DNA of 64,000 nt from Prescottella sp. R16 (GCF_030656875.1 NZ_CP130943.1:558001-622000); one strand, 5' to 3'; shown: positions 9,156 to 16,941, counted from the first letter of the stretch. Program-made: numbers and translations. The notes: generated from the sequence alone by a model not told the origin.

Positions 9156-9973
9156 CGGCAGCACTGATCTGTGTGGCGGCCGCACTGATGACTGCACCGG
9201 CCCATCCCGCCCGCACCCGGTTCCGGGCCGTCACGACGTGGGTCGCGCCCGCACCGATCGGGTGGGCTCGGCAATGGGCGACCCGGCACGGACTCACCCC
9301 GTACGACCTCGGCTTCCCGGTGTGCGCGCTGCTCGCCGTGGCCGGTGCGATCGGACCGGCGACGGCCGCCGCGATCGTCGTCGGCACCCTGCGGCGACGG
9401 CACCGCCGCCGCACGGCCACCGCGGCCCGGGAACGGGCCCGCGACGGTGTGCTCGCCGGACTCGACATCGTGATCGGGGAACTGCGGGTCGGCGCGCACC
9501 CGGCGGTCGCATGCGAGACCGCCGCCGAGGAGTCCGGCATCGGCCCCGACGCCGTCGCCGCCTTCCGCGGTGCCGCGGCCCGAGCCCGGCTCGGTGGTTC
9601 GGCCGCCACGGGTTTCGCGGCCCGCGACAGCGTCGTCGCCGACGACCTGCAGCGGATCGCGGCGGCATGGTCCGTCGCGGAGGCCCGTGGGCTGGCGCTC
9701 GCCGATCTGCTGCAGGCGGCCCGGACCGACCTGCAGGGGCGCAAACGTTTCCGCAACCGTGCGGAGGCCGGACTGTCCGGGGCCCGGGCCACGGCTGCGG
9801 TGCTCGCGGGACTACCGGTGCTCGGCGTCGGCCTCGGACAGATGATGGGTGCCGCTCCGGTCCGGGTCCTGCTCGGCGGCGGCCTCGGCAGTGTGCTGCT
9901 GGTCGTCGGAACGGCGCTGGTGGCTGCCGGGCTGGCATGGACAGACCGCATCGTCGACCGGGCGGTGACCTGA
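9152..9973 (+). CDS. tadB: Tad pilus inner-membrane platform protein TadB-like (Rv3658c homologue)
   Basis: A 273-residue type II secretion F-domain protein. Hydrophobic segments near residues 2-15 and 60-80 and two near the C-terminus (VLLGGGLGSVLLVVGTALVA) flank a cytoplasmic region, the TadB pattern. It would form, with TadC, the platform on which the TadA ATPase acts. ATG 9152 overlaps the tadA stop; the C-terminus overlaps tadC by one base (TGATG). Confidence 0.85.
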   Translation: MTAALICVAAALMTAPAHPARTRFRAVTTWVAPAPIGWARQWATRHGLTPYDLGFPVCALLAVAGAIGPATAAAIVVGTLRRRHRRRTATAARERARDGVLAGLDIVIGELRVGAHPAVACETAAEESGIGPDAVAAFRGAAARARLGGSAATGFAARDSVVADDLQRIAAAWSVAEARGLALADLLQAARTDLQGRKRFRNRAEAGLSGARATAAVLAGLPVLGVGLGQMMGAAPVRVLLGGGLGSVLLVVGTALVAAGLAWTDRIVDRAVT

Positions 9974-10554
9974 TGTGGCTGTCGATCGCCCTGACGGCCG
10001 CTGCCGTGCTGACGGTCCCCGGCGGGACGCGGGTGCGTCACCGGTTACGTGGATCCGCCGTCGTCCCGTCCGACGACCGGGTTGCGGCGCCGACCGCGGA
10101 CGCCGACGACCCACTGGCCGTCGCCGGCACGTTCGACCTGCTCGCGGCATGCCTCGAGGCCGGTCTGCCACCGGCCGCCGCAGCCGCCGCTGTCGCACCG
10201 TCGGCGCCACCGCCGTTGTCGGAGTCGTTGCGCCGCACCGCGGACCTGCTGGCGCTCGGCGCCGATCCCGCCACCGCGTGGGCGGCGTCGGACACGGATC
10301 CGGCGACGGAAGCGCTCGCCCGGATGGCGCGGCGCTCCGCACGATCGGGGGCCGCCCTGTCCGGGGCGATCGCGGAACTGGCGGTGGGACAGCGCACCGA
10401 CGCCGAGGACCGGGCGCTCGCCGCCGCGGAACGCGCCGGTGTGCTCGTCAGCGGCCCGCTGGGCCTGTGCTTCCTGCCCGCGTTCATCTGCCTGGGCATC
10501 GTCCCGGTGGTGATCGGGCTCGCCGGCGGAGTCCTCTCGGGAGGGCTCCTGTGA
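9973..10554 (+). CDS. tadC: Tad pilus platform protein TadC-like (Rv3657c homologue)
   Basis: A 193-residue T2SF-type membrane protein, shorter than proteobacterial TadC but normal for the actinobacterial Rv3657c family. A helical region rich in Ala (LAACLEAGLPPAAAAAAVA) is followed by the T2SF signature region (RMARRSARSGAALSGAIAEL) and a C-terminal membrane segment (FICLGIVPVVIGLAGGVL). It is coupled to tadB by a TGATG junction and lies 60 bp upstream of the pilin gene. Confidence 0.85.
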   Translation: MWLSIALTAAAVLTVPGGTRVRHRLRGSAVVPSDDRVAAPTADADDPLAVAGTFDLLAACLEAGLPPAAAAAAVAPSAPPPLSESLRRTADLLALGADPATAWAASDTDPATEALARMARRSARSGAALSGAIAELAVGQRTDAEDRALAAAERAGVLVSGPLGLCFLPAFICLGIVPVVIGLAGGVLSGGLL

Positions 10555-10614
10555 CCGGCAGGGGGAACGCCGGTGCGGAACCGCCGCACCGGCATCGAAT
10601 GGAGGGGGACAACC

Positions 10615-10740
10615 ATGTGGACGAAGAAGTTTCACGAGATCCAGGCACGGATCGTGCTCGCGGCGACCGCCGACGACGGCATGAGCACCGCCGAGTACTC
10701 CAAAACCTCGGTTTACTCCCGTAAGACAAGCGACCCCTAA
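10615..10740 (+). pseudogene. 5' part of Flp-type pilin gene (DUF4244, Rv3656c homologue), interrupted at attL
   Basis: A GGAGG site precedes the ATG. The encoded start is MWTKKFHEIQARIVLAATADDGMSTAEY, a class III/Flp prepilin leader. Processing is expected after the Gly, leaving the mature start MSTAEY with conserved Glu and Tyr. From codon 29 the sequence is foreign (SKTSVYSRKTSDP) and stops at 10738-10740, giving a 41-aa truncated product with no hydrophobic pilin core. The missing core is at 21499-21619, beyond the mobile element. Joining bases 10615-10697 to 21499-21619 gives 204 nt, exactly 68 codons, and an intact 67-aa pilin. Confidence 0.93.
10693..10697 (+). other. attL core (GAGTA)
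   Basis: GAGTA is the only sequence shared at the two junctions, in GCCGAGTACTCC here and GCGGAGTATGCG at 21494-21498. A five-base identity suits a large serine integrase, which exchanges strands at a 2-bp core. GT is the likely dinucleotide, because TA would be palindromic and could not fix orientation. Confidence 0.8.
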
Positions 10741-10763
10741 GGTGCTGGAACACCTACGGGGTC
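10732..10763 (+). other. Stem-loop just inside attL
   Basis: Arms GACCCC/GGGGTC (10732-10737, 10758-10763) and AGGTG/CACCT (10740-10744, 10751-10755) stack into one hairpin. It spans the truncated pilin stop codon and could end tad-operon transcription before it enters the element. In the excised circle it lies upstream of the integrase. Confidence 0.6.
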
Positions 10764-10788
10764 TTGGCCACAACGGAGAGAGCCCGTT

Positions 10789-11034
10789 ATGAACCGTTTC
10801 ACGAGTGTAGCTGCACAAGATCGCTTTGTCGTCGTAGCCAGCATGGCTGGTGGTACGAACCTCGGCACCTTCGATTGCATCACTGAAGCTCACGCCCGGA
10901 TCACTCGGCACATCGAGCACGTCTGCAACTTGTTCCCTGGCGAGGAAGTCCAGATCTGCCAGGAAGGGCCGTCCGTCGTCTGCGACTGGACCAACGGCCA
11001 GCACATCACCTACACGGTGACGGCCTCCCGCTAA
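10789..11034 (+). CDS. Small protein of unknown function at left end of satellite
   Basis: An 81-residue protein beginning MNRFTSVAAQDRFVVVASM, with GGAGAG 7 bases before the ATG. It contains two Cys (HVCNLFPGEEVQIC) plus another in VVCDWTNG. No transmembrane segment is evident and I do not recognise the family. It is the first gene inside attL and the only rightward gene left of the restriction-modification block. Codon use and the clear ribosome site support it as real. Confidence 0.6.
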   Translation: MNRFTSVAAQDRFVVVASMAGGTNLGTFDCITEAHARITRHIEHVCNLFPGEEVQICQEGPSVVCDWTNGQHITYTVTASR

Positions 11035-11050
11035 CGACCCGTTCCGTCTC

Positions 11051-11325
11051 CCAGGGAGCAATCCCTGGGGGCGCGGTGCGGGCCTTTGGCCTGCCGTCGT
11101 TCCAAGTGCCGTCCGACGCAAACCAGCGGCACCCGGTGTTCTTCTTCTTGTGAACCGGCACAGGGCCGACTCCCCAGCGGATCGTGGGGCGCTCTCTTGG
11201 ATGGACCGGCCGGACGCCTTGAGGGTCAGCGACAGCCTGCCCGCTTTCAGCGGGTGGGCTAGCTGCCGTGAACAGCTAGCGGGAATTGGTGCTGGGGACC
11301 AGCTAGAGCGGGGACGACCCGCTAG
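11051..11325. other. Noncoding stretch with a stem-loop cluster (left end of satellite)
   Basis: The gap 11035-11405 has no convincing gene. It holds a perfect 7-bp hairpin at 11051-11068 (CCAGGGA/TCCCTGG), an imperfect one near 11077-11095, one at 11234-11260 (CCCGCT/AGCGGG), an abutting 7-bp stem at 11259-11279 (CTAGCTG/CAGCTAG), and one at 11303-11325 (AGCGGG/CCCGCT with CTAG ends). It may be the structured leader of the methyltransferase operon or a satellite cis-acting site. Confidence 0.6.
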
Positions 11326-11405
11326 GGTCGGGGAAACCTCACTCCGGAAGAGCCCTGCCGCCCGCAGGGCGTCCGTTGGGTCCGGCACAGCCGCCGCAGG
11401 CGTCC

Positions 11406-11528
11406 TTATCTCTCGGACCTCCGGTGCAACGACAGTTCCCAGCGCACGAAGTCGAGTGCAGCGATCACGTCGGGGTCGTCCGGGTCCAGGCCCTCCTCAA
11501 GCAGGGCCTCACGCTCTTCGTCATCCAT
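11406..11528 (-). CDS. Possible 40-aa acidic microprotein
   Basis: Reads MDDEEREALLEEGLDPDDPD and then VIAALDFVRWELSLHRRSER. The composition (acidic N-terminal half, DPDDPD, amphipathic basic C-terminal helix) resembles small conserved actinobacterial and phage proteins rather than a frame shadow. It runs opposite to the methyltransferase, whose real start lies 103 bp further right. Its function is unknown; a regulator of the restriction-modification pair is possible but unsupported. Confidence 0.4.
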   Translation of the reverse strand: MDDEEREALLEEGLDPDDPDVIAALDFVRWELSLHRRSER

Positions 11529-11630
11529 ACGAGCACAGACGCAGCCGAGCGGGCATCGGTTCCACCGAGGTCGTTGAGGCCACCGTGTTGGTCGCATGGG
11601 CGTGACGGTGCGGCCAGATATGATCCGCGC

Positions 11631-12890
11631 ATGAGTAATGCCAGCGCAGGCCCACCGGTCGTTATCGATCTCTTCTCGGGCGCTGGCGGCCTATCCCAAG
11701 GGCTCCACCAGGCCGGCATCCGCACGGCCGTCGGCTCGGACTTCTGGACTCCTGCGGCCGACTCGTACGAGGCTAACCACGTCGATGTCCCGTTCCTTCG
11801 GGTAGACGCGCATGACCTCGACGCAGCGACTCTCATTGCTACCGCTGGACGGATCCCGGATGCGATCGTCGGTGGACCACCCTGCCAGGGTTTCTCCTCG
11901 GCTGGTGCAAAGGACGCAGCAGACCTGCGGAACAGTCTGGTTGGCGTGTTCGCTCGCCTCATAGCTGAGGTTCGTCCCTCGATGTTCCTTTTCGAGAACG
12001 TCGAGGGATTCCTCACATCAGCGGGGGGCGACTACGTCGTCGCTCTACTCGATCCGTTGATCGAGGCTGGCTACAAGATTTCTATCGAGAAGTTGAACGT
12101 CGCAAACTACGGTGTCCCCCAACTTCGGAAGCGAACGATCGCGATTGGTTCCCTGAATACGGCTCCGCAGGTTCCCGAGCCCACGCACCGGGCGTTCGGC
12201 GCTCCCGGTTCGGCCAAGGTTGGACACGGTGCCTTGCCGTTCACCCCTTCCGTGGAGAAGGCCTTGGCGGACCTCCCCCCTGCGGCGTTCTCGGCTGCGG
12301 AGGCGAGCCTTCCTGAGCATTGGGCTAAACCGCCAAGCGAGCTGGCTGCCCGCCGCTACGAGATGCTCGAATGGGGCCAGACGATGCGGGATCTTCCCCC
12401 TGAGTTGCAGCACCCCAGCTTTAGGCGCAGGGCGAACCGTCGTGTCGCAGACGGAACACCGACAGAAAAGCGAGGTGGTGCGCCGGCCGGGCTCCGAAAG
12501 ATGCGCCCGGATGAGCCGTCACGAGCGATCACGAGTGCCGCCTCACGTGAGTTCGTCCATCCGTTTGAAGCTCGCACCCTGACCCTGCGTGAATGTGCGC
12601 GGCTACAGACGTTTCCCGATGCGTACGTGTTCAAGGGCTCGAACCAGCAAAAGGCAACTTTGATCGGAAATGCGATCCCGGTGCGCTTTGCCGAAGCGCT
12701 CGGCGATGCCCTGCTAAAGACGCGTGACGCAGGGGACGATCTCTCGTCCGAGCCTGGCGCGTTGATGCGGTTCGAGGTGACTGTTGGTGATTTGATGAGC
12801 CCAGCACTGCAACGCGTGGCTGAACGGATTGCCAGCCGTTACGGAAAGACCAACATCGACGAGCCGGAGGAACTGACGCTGTGGGCCTAA
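11631..12890 (+). CDS. DNA (cytosine-5) methyltransferase of the type II R-M pair
   Basis: A 419-residue m5C methyltransferase with motifs in order: I (VIDLFSGAGGLSQG), IV with the catalytic Cys (GGPPCQGFSSAG), VI (LFENVEGF), VIII (VPQLRKRTIAIGS), then after the target-recognition region IX (RECARLQTFPD) and X (LIGNAIPVRFAEALG). It methylates host DNA to protect it from the partner nuclease encoded immediately downstream, whose start overlaps its end by 10 bp. ATG 11631 is chosen because the protein then begins just before motif I, as in the family. Base composition is less GC-rich than the flanking tad genes, consistent with import. Confidence 0.95.
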   Translation: MSNASAGPPVVIDLFSGAGGLSQGLHQAGIRTAVGSDFWTPAADSYEANHVDVPFLRVDAHDLDAATLIATAGRIPDAIVGGPPCQGFSSAGAKDAADLRNSLVGVFARLIAEVRPSMFLFENVEGFLTSAGGDYVVALLDPLIEAGYKISIEKLNVANYGVPQLRKRTIAIGSLNTAPQVPEPTHRAFGAPGSAKVGHGALPFTPSVEKALADLPPAAFSAAEASLPEHWAKPPSELAARRYEMLEWGQTMRDLPPELQHPSFRRRANRRVADGTPTEKRGGAPAGLRKMRPDEPSRAITSAASREFVHPFEARTLTLRECARLQTFPDAYVFKGSNQQKATLIGNAIPVRFAEALGDALLKTRDAGDDLSSEPGALMRFEVTVGDLMSPALQRVAERIASRYGKTNIDEPEELTLWA

Positions 12891-13957
12891 CTCAGAGTCA
12901 ACGGTCCACATTCGAGCGCATCTGCAAGATCTCGAGCGGAGACCTCGGTGTAAGCCTGCCCGGTCCAGTGGCGAAGGCGCTCCTTCACCTGAGCGCGCGC
13001 GATTTGAATCTGGCGGGGTTCTCGGCGGGGCGTGCCGACGCCCTTCAAGAACTATTCAACGTCGATCCACCAAGTTCCTTCCAATGGGACGACGACGAGG
13101 ATCCGCTCAAGACGTTCGAGCGGTTTATCGAGGCGACTGCCGGCGATGGCGATACGTACTTTGCTTGCATCGGCATGCTGCATAAGGCTCGCCTGAAGTA
13201 CGAGAAGATCCTTAGCTCTCAGCCGATCCCCACGATGGAGCAGGTTGGTCCGCGAGGTCTGCTCCAGTATGGCGCGATGGACGGCTCAAGCCTCGCTGGC
13301 CTGCTGCTCTGGCGAAAGTGGATGTACGACATTGACAACCGGGCTGCCCAGGAGACCGGCTACTTGTTCGAGCCGATCCTTGCCAGCGCGATCGGAGGTG
13401 CGTCAGCACCTGCATCGAAGAGCCCGGTCCGTCGACGTGCCGATAGCAAGAAGGGGCGGCAGGTCGATGTGGTCAAGGGAGATTTTGCGTATGAGATGAA
13501 GCTGCGTGTGACTATCGCCGCCTCCGGTCAAGGCCGGTGGCGCGAGGAACTCGACTTTCCGCTTGACTGCGTAGAGAGCGGCTACACGCCCGTCCTAACC
13601 GTGTTGGACGGTACCGCCAATCCGAAGCTCTCCGAGTTGGTCGAGGCATTCACAAGCGTCGGCGGTAAAGCGTACGTCGGCGAGGATGCTTGGCGGCATC
13701 TTGAAGACTCGGCTGGCCCTACCATGGCTACGTTCATCGATAAGTACGTGAAAGAGCCATTGCAGGACTTGTTGGCGTCAACTCCCAACGGCTCCAATCT
13801 TCCGAAACTGTCATTGACTCAAACCGCAAGGGGCATACGATTCGACGTTGGTGACGAATCGTGGACGGTGGAGCGCAATCAGATTGATGACAGCCTTTCG
13901 ACCGGAGGCGACGAGCTCCCCGATGACGTGGACGATGGAGTGCTTGGCGGTCTCTGA
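12881..13957 (+). CDS. Type II restriction endonuclease, ApaLI-like
   Basis: A 358-residue protein coupled to the methyltransferase by a 10-bp overlap (GTG start). The segment GRQVDVVKGDFAYEMKLRV fits a PD-(D/E)XK nuclease core (Asp ... Glu-X-Lys). It is followed by TIAASGQGRWREELDFPLDC and ESGYTPVLTVLDGTANPKL, wording I associate with the ApaLI family. ApaLI cuts GTGCAC and pairs with an m5C methyltransferase, as here, but the recognition site cannot be read from sequence. It would cut unmodified incoming DNA, giving the satellite and host protection against other phages. Confidence 0.8.
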   Translation: MGLTQSQRSTFERICKISSGDLGVSLPGPVAKALLHLSARDLNLAGFSAGRADALQELFNVDPPSSFQWDDDEDPLKTFERFIEATAGDGDTYFACIGMLHKARLKYEKILSSQPIPTMEQVGPRGLLQYGAMDGSSLAGLLLWRKWMYDIDNRAAQETGYLFEPILASAIGGASAPASKSPVRRRADSKKGRQVDVVKGDFAYEMKLRVTIAASGQGRWREELDFPLDCVESGYTPVLTVLDGTANPKLSELVEAFTSVGGKAYVGEDAWRHLEDSAGPTMATFIDKYVKEPLQDLLASTPNGSNLPKLSLTQTARGIRFDVGDESWTVERNQIDDSLSTGGDELPDDVDDGVLGGL

Positions 13958-14047
13958 TGGGATGCCTCGGTTAGCGATCTGCGGCACCACTCGCTCGGTC
14001 GTCGAAGCGGTTCCCAGCGCCGCTAGGCGCTCGGATCCGCACGTGAC

Positions 14048-14090
14048 TAGTCGACAAGTCGAGTAGTCGAGTAGTCGAGTAGTCGACTAG
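14048..14090. repeat. Five tandem copies of an 8-bp repeat (TAGTCGAG-type)
   Basis: Units TAGTCGAC, AAGTCGAG, TAGTCGAG, TAGTCGAG, TAGTCGAC, then TAG. The outer units form an inverted repeat (CTAGTCGAC/GTCGACTAG). It sits between the converging nuclease and connector genes, and the connector stop codon (14087-14089) is part of it. It could act as a two-way terminator or a protein-binding array. Confidence 0.85.
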
Positions 14091-14488
14091 CCCCCTGAAT
14101 CGAACGACGAACCCCGAATGGGTGCAACGAGATTGGGGGCGATGGCGAAGGCCTTGCGCGGTCGGATCCCGAGCGTCTGCCATTCCTCGGGGAGGATCTC
14201 GAGCTTGCCCGAGGATGCCTCGCGGTTGAACTGGTACGAGTACCCGCCGTCGGTTTCCGACGCGTATCCGTCGGGGTTGCGGACGACCCGTAGGACGGCC
14301 TCGGCCTCGATGTCGGCCACGTCGGCCTCGTCGATGTGTCCAGCGACGATCCGGTCGGCCAGATCCGGGATACGGCGCAGGATCATGCGTTCTACCTGTT
14401 CGAGCCGGCGCTCGATAAGCGCCATGACCTCTGGCTCAGGTTCCTTGGCCCACAGCGTGGTTACGTCAGCGGCTGCGGCATACGTCAT
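14087..14488 (-). CDS. Phage head-tail connector/adaptor (Gp19/Gp15/Gp42 family)
   Basis: A 133-residue protein opening MTYAAAADVTTLWAKEPEPE with ERMILRRIPDLADRI and the conserved RVVRNPDGYASETDGGYSYQ, the signature of the Gp19/Gp15/Gp42 family found next to capsid genes in actinophages. These proteins dock on the portal side of the head and connect it to the tail. In a satellite without tail genes it would adapt satellite heads to helper tails. The start overlaps the end of the preceding leftward gene by 4 bp. Confidence 0.85.
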   Translation of the reverse strand: MTYAAAADVTTLWAKEPEPEVMALIERRLEQVERMILRRIPDLADRIVAGHIDEADVADIEAEAVLRVVRNPDGYASETDGGYSYQFNREASSGKLEILPEEWQTLGIRPRKAFAIAPNLVAPIRGSSFDSGG

Positions 14489-14754
14489 TGAGTGAGCGCC
14501 TTTCGGTAGAAGTCAGCGGCCGCTAGACCGGCTGCGTCCATCACGGGTGCGGCCAGGTTCTGGCCCTGGTCTGGTACGGCGTGGTTGAGCCAGTCGACGA
14601 CGTGGCCTCTCAGCGCCTGGTAGTCGCCGGGGGTACCTAGACCCTCGAGCGACCGGAGATCGTCCGGCAGGAGGGCAGCCAGGGCCTCGGGGCTCGAGGC
14701 TGTCGGCTTGCGATTGCGTCGCCTGGTCGGCGACATCCCAGTACCTCTGGGCAT
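14485..14754 (-). CDS. Small basic phage protein of unknown function
   Basis: An 89-residue product with a basic N-terminus (SPTRRRNRKPT) and a helical body containing LPDDLRSLEGLGTPGDY. It is translationally coupled to both neighbours: its start overlaps the stop of the small-terminase-like gene and its stop overlaps the connector start. That makes it part of the morphogenesis operon. I do not recognise the family; the ATG at 14754 is favoured over an upstream extension because of the overlap. Confidence 0.7.
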   Translation of the reverse strand: MPRGTGMSPTRRRNRKPTASSPEALAALLPDDLRSLEGLGTPGDYQALRGHVVDWLNHAVPDQGQNLAAPVMDAAGLAAADFYRKALTQ

Positions 14755-15050
14755 CAGTCCTCCTCGGGAGCTGCGAAGTTGAGTCGAGCGAGTAGCTGGG
14801 CGAGTAGCGCCCGCTGGAATCGAACCTCGGAGATCAGCGGATGGATCACCATTTGGCCGGCACTTCCTCGGACAGTGAGCGGCTCGTTGGCAGTCGCACG
14901 GTCCAGCTCCGCGATCGTGTCGGAGACCCGGCACCCGTGAGCGAGGATCTCGAGCTTGGCAGGCTCGTTGTCCAGGTCGTACTCGTCCAGGACGGTTTTC
15001 CAGAGCTTCTGGCCTGCCGAACCGAAGCCCTTCGGCATTCGTGGCCTCAT
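14754..15050 (-). CDS. Small terminase subunit-like protein (P27 type)
   Basis: A 98-residue protein beginning MRPRMPKGFGSAGQKLWKTV, with LDEYDLDNEPAKLEILAHGC and a C-terminal HPLISEVRFQRALLAQLLARL. This layout matches P27-family small terminases, which bind the packaging signal and recruit the large terminase. A TerS without its own TerL is the classical way satellites redirect a helper's packaging motor to their own DNA. Family assignment is by recognition, not alignment. It heads the three-gene coupled operon ending with the connector. Confidence 0.7.
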   Translation of the reverse strand: MRPRMPKGFGSAGQKLWKTVLDEYDLDNEPAKLEILAHGCRVSDTIAELDRATANEPLTVRGSAGQMVIHPLISEVRFQRALLAQLLARLNFAAPEED

Positions 15051-15189
15051 AGGCGTTTCAACCCCTTAATCAAACGTTGGAAATAGGCCCTGATCAGGGC
15101 ATCTAGTGAAAAATCAGGTTCTGAAGACCGCACAAGATGTGGCGACCGCATAACCACCCGGTCTGAGACGGGGGTACGGGGAGTCTCCC

Positions 15190-15543
15190 GTGGGGGTGTC
15201 CCGCCTGATCTGCGACGATGTGCGGGTGATCAACTGGGACGACAAGGTCGCCAGCCAGGCGACGGGCATCGTGGCCATGGACGACTTCAAGGCGCTGCCT
15301 CGGACCGGACCTGGTCGCTGGGCGCAGCCGTACGAGGGCGTCACCCTCTACACCAACGACGACAAGGTCTTGTTCCCGCTGAGCGACGGCACTCCCGCCG
15401 CTGACGGCGCACGTAGCCTGCTGATCCACGCACTCGACAAGGCGTACAAGGCAGGCGAGACCTCCACCCAGGCGTTCGAGCGCCTCTGCAACGGAGCACC
15501 CGTCACTACGGGTGATCTGTCAGAGCTACCGGGTACGTACTGA
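15190..15543 (+). CDS. Hypothetical satellite protein, opposite strand to morphogenesis genes
   Basis: A 117-residue protein containing VINWDDKVASQATGIVAMDD, GRWAQPYEGVTLYTNDDKV and a C-terminal helix (ARSLLIHALDKAYKAGET). GGGGAG lies 7 bases before GTG 15190; GTG 15220 and 15226 are alternatives. It is divergent from the small-terminase-like gene and convergent with the Cys-rich gene. I do not recognise the family. Confidence 0.55.
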   Translation: MGVSRLICDDVRVINWDDKVASQATGIVAMDDFKALPRTGPGRWAQPYEGVTLYTNDDKVLFPLSDGTPAADGARSLLIHALDKAYKAGETSTQAFERLCNGAPVTTGDLSELPGTY

Positions 15544-15550
15544 GCAGCTC

Positions 15551-15853
15551 CTAGCCGGCTCGACCCTTGTGGAACGAGTTCCACTGTCTGTGGGTGATGC
15601 CCGACTCGAGCGCCAGCAAGCGAAGGCGGAAGTTCAGTTCGAGGTACCTGCTGAGTGTGTCGCTGAGTTCGACCACCTCGGTCCACAACTCGGTGGCCAG
15701 CTCCGAGTCACCGATCGCCTTGCAGACCCTCTCGGTGTTCTCCAGTTCCTGCGCGATGACCTTGCAGGAGTAACAGCAGTACGGGTGGTCGCCGAACCTG
15801 AGGCCGGGGCAGCCTTCGCGCTCACACGGCTGGGCGCTGCGGTACTTGGTCAT
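15551..15853 (-). CDS. Cys-rich small phage protein
   Basis: A 100-residue protein. The N-terminus carries a CxxxxC-type cluster (CEREGCPGLRFGDHPYCCYSC) likely to bind zinc, followed by a long helix (AQELENTERVCKAIGDSE) and LSRYLELNFRLRLLALESG. GAGGAGAG precedes the ATG. It sits directly downstream of the capsid gene in the leftward operon. Function not recognised. Confidence 0.65.
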   Translation of the reverse strand: MTKYRSAQPCEREGCPGLRFGDHPYCCYSCKVIAQELENTERVCKAIGDSELATELWTEVVELSDTLSRYLELNFRLRLLALESGITHRQWNSFHKGRAG

Positions 15854-15960
15854 GTGGTTGGTCTCTCCTCGTTCGCGGGTCTTGAACAGCAGAAGGGGCC
15901 GGTGGTGAGACCGGCCCCTTCGCTGGGTGAATCTATTCAGTTATGTTGCAGCTCAATCGA

Positions 15961-16785
15961 TTAGACAGCGTCGTACAGACGCACGATGCCAGCCGGGTTG
16001 GCGTAGCCGAAGGCCACACGCGAGGTGGCGCGAAGCTGAGTCGCATCGGAGTCGAACGACGCGCTGGCGTCCGCGACGATGGTCGTGCCCAGGCGACGGA
16101 CGGTGCGGATCTGGCGCTTGTCCAGGCCCCAGACGTTGCCGGCCGCGACGGCACGCGAGACGTACACCGGGACGCCCGCGAGGCGGACACCGTCGTCCAC
16201 AGTCTCGAGCAGGCCAGCGTTGGAGCCGCTGGTGGTCTTGACCTTGGCCAGAGTGTTGGCGACATCGGGAGCCATGACGAAGTGCGTCAGCTCGGCACCG
16301 TTGTTGAACGCCTGCAACTTCGCGTCGTGGAACGGGTCGAGGTTGGCGAACGCACCAGCGTCGACCACCTGGGCGTCGGTCAGCGAAAGCAGGCCGCTCG
16401 GGCCGTTCGTGACGGTGTCACCGAAGAACGCCGAGTCAATCCGCTTGGCGAGGCTTCGACCGAGACCCTTCGCGGTCTCGTCCAGAACCGCCGGATCGGA
16501 GTCCATGACGGACTCGTTGGAGAGTTCGACTCGGCCGGCGACCTTCTGGGGGGTCACCACCAGCTCGGCGGTCTCGGGATCGGTCAGCGGGATGGTCGCC
16601 TTCTCGGCGACCCAGCCGGTCGCGGCGTCATCGACCAGGATCGGGAACCGGATCGTGTGCTTGTCGGTGTTGGTCACGGTCGCGACCAGGAAAGCGATGG
16701 ACTCGGCGTCGACGACGAGGTCGATTGCCTTGCCGTAGTCCTCGGGGGTCCAGGCGTTGGCGAGGTTGGTGTTCAGAACGGTCAT
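15961..16785 (-). CDS. HK97-fold major capsid protein
   Basis: A 274-residue HK97-type major head protein. Features include the E-loop/N-arm region (TVTNTDKHTIRFPILVDDAA), the P-domain helix (VELSNESVMDSDPAVLDETA), AFFGDTVTNGPSGLLS, and the A-domain ending FGYANPAGIVRLYDAV. Length is near that of small actinophage capsids without a long delta domain, in keeping with a separate scaffold protein upstream (16942-17433). GGAGG precedes the ATG. An own capsid suggests that the satellite builds its own, possibly smaller, heads rather than remodelling helper ones. Confidence 0.9.
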   Translation of the reverse strand: MTVLNTNLANAWTPEDYGKAIDLVVDAESIAFLVATVTNTDKHTIRFPILVDDAATGWVAEKATIPLTDPETAELVVTPQKVAGRVELSNESVMDSDPAVLDETAKGLGRSLAKRIDSAFFGDTVTNGPSGLLSLTDAQVVDAGAFANLDPFHDAKLQAFNNGAELTHFVMAPDVANTLAKVKTTSGSNAGLLETVDDGVRLAGVPVYVSRAVAAGNVWGLDKRQIRTVRRLGTTIVADASASFDSDATQLRATSRVAFGYANPAGIVRLYDAV

Positions 16786-16941
16786 GGTGTCCTCCTACGG
16801 ACATGAGAAAGGCCCCTGGCTCGTTGCCAGAGGCCTGGATTAATGCTGGAAGTCACCGAGCCACGGACTCGGATCCTGTTGCCTCACAGAGGTTTTGTCG
16901 CTCTCTTGCCGTCACGGACGGCGTGCAGAGCAGAAGTTCGG

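Noticed and set aside
10615..10740. A genuine 41-aa gene at attL
   Set aside because: It matches the Flp prepilin only up to Glu-Tyr; the rest is element sequence, so it is better described as an interrupted gene.
11150..11605. Open frame of 151 codons on the plus strand
   Set aside because: Arg/Ser/Pro-rich composition without domain character. It runs through the hairpin cluster and over the methyltransferase start.
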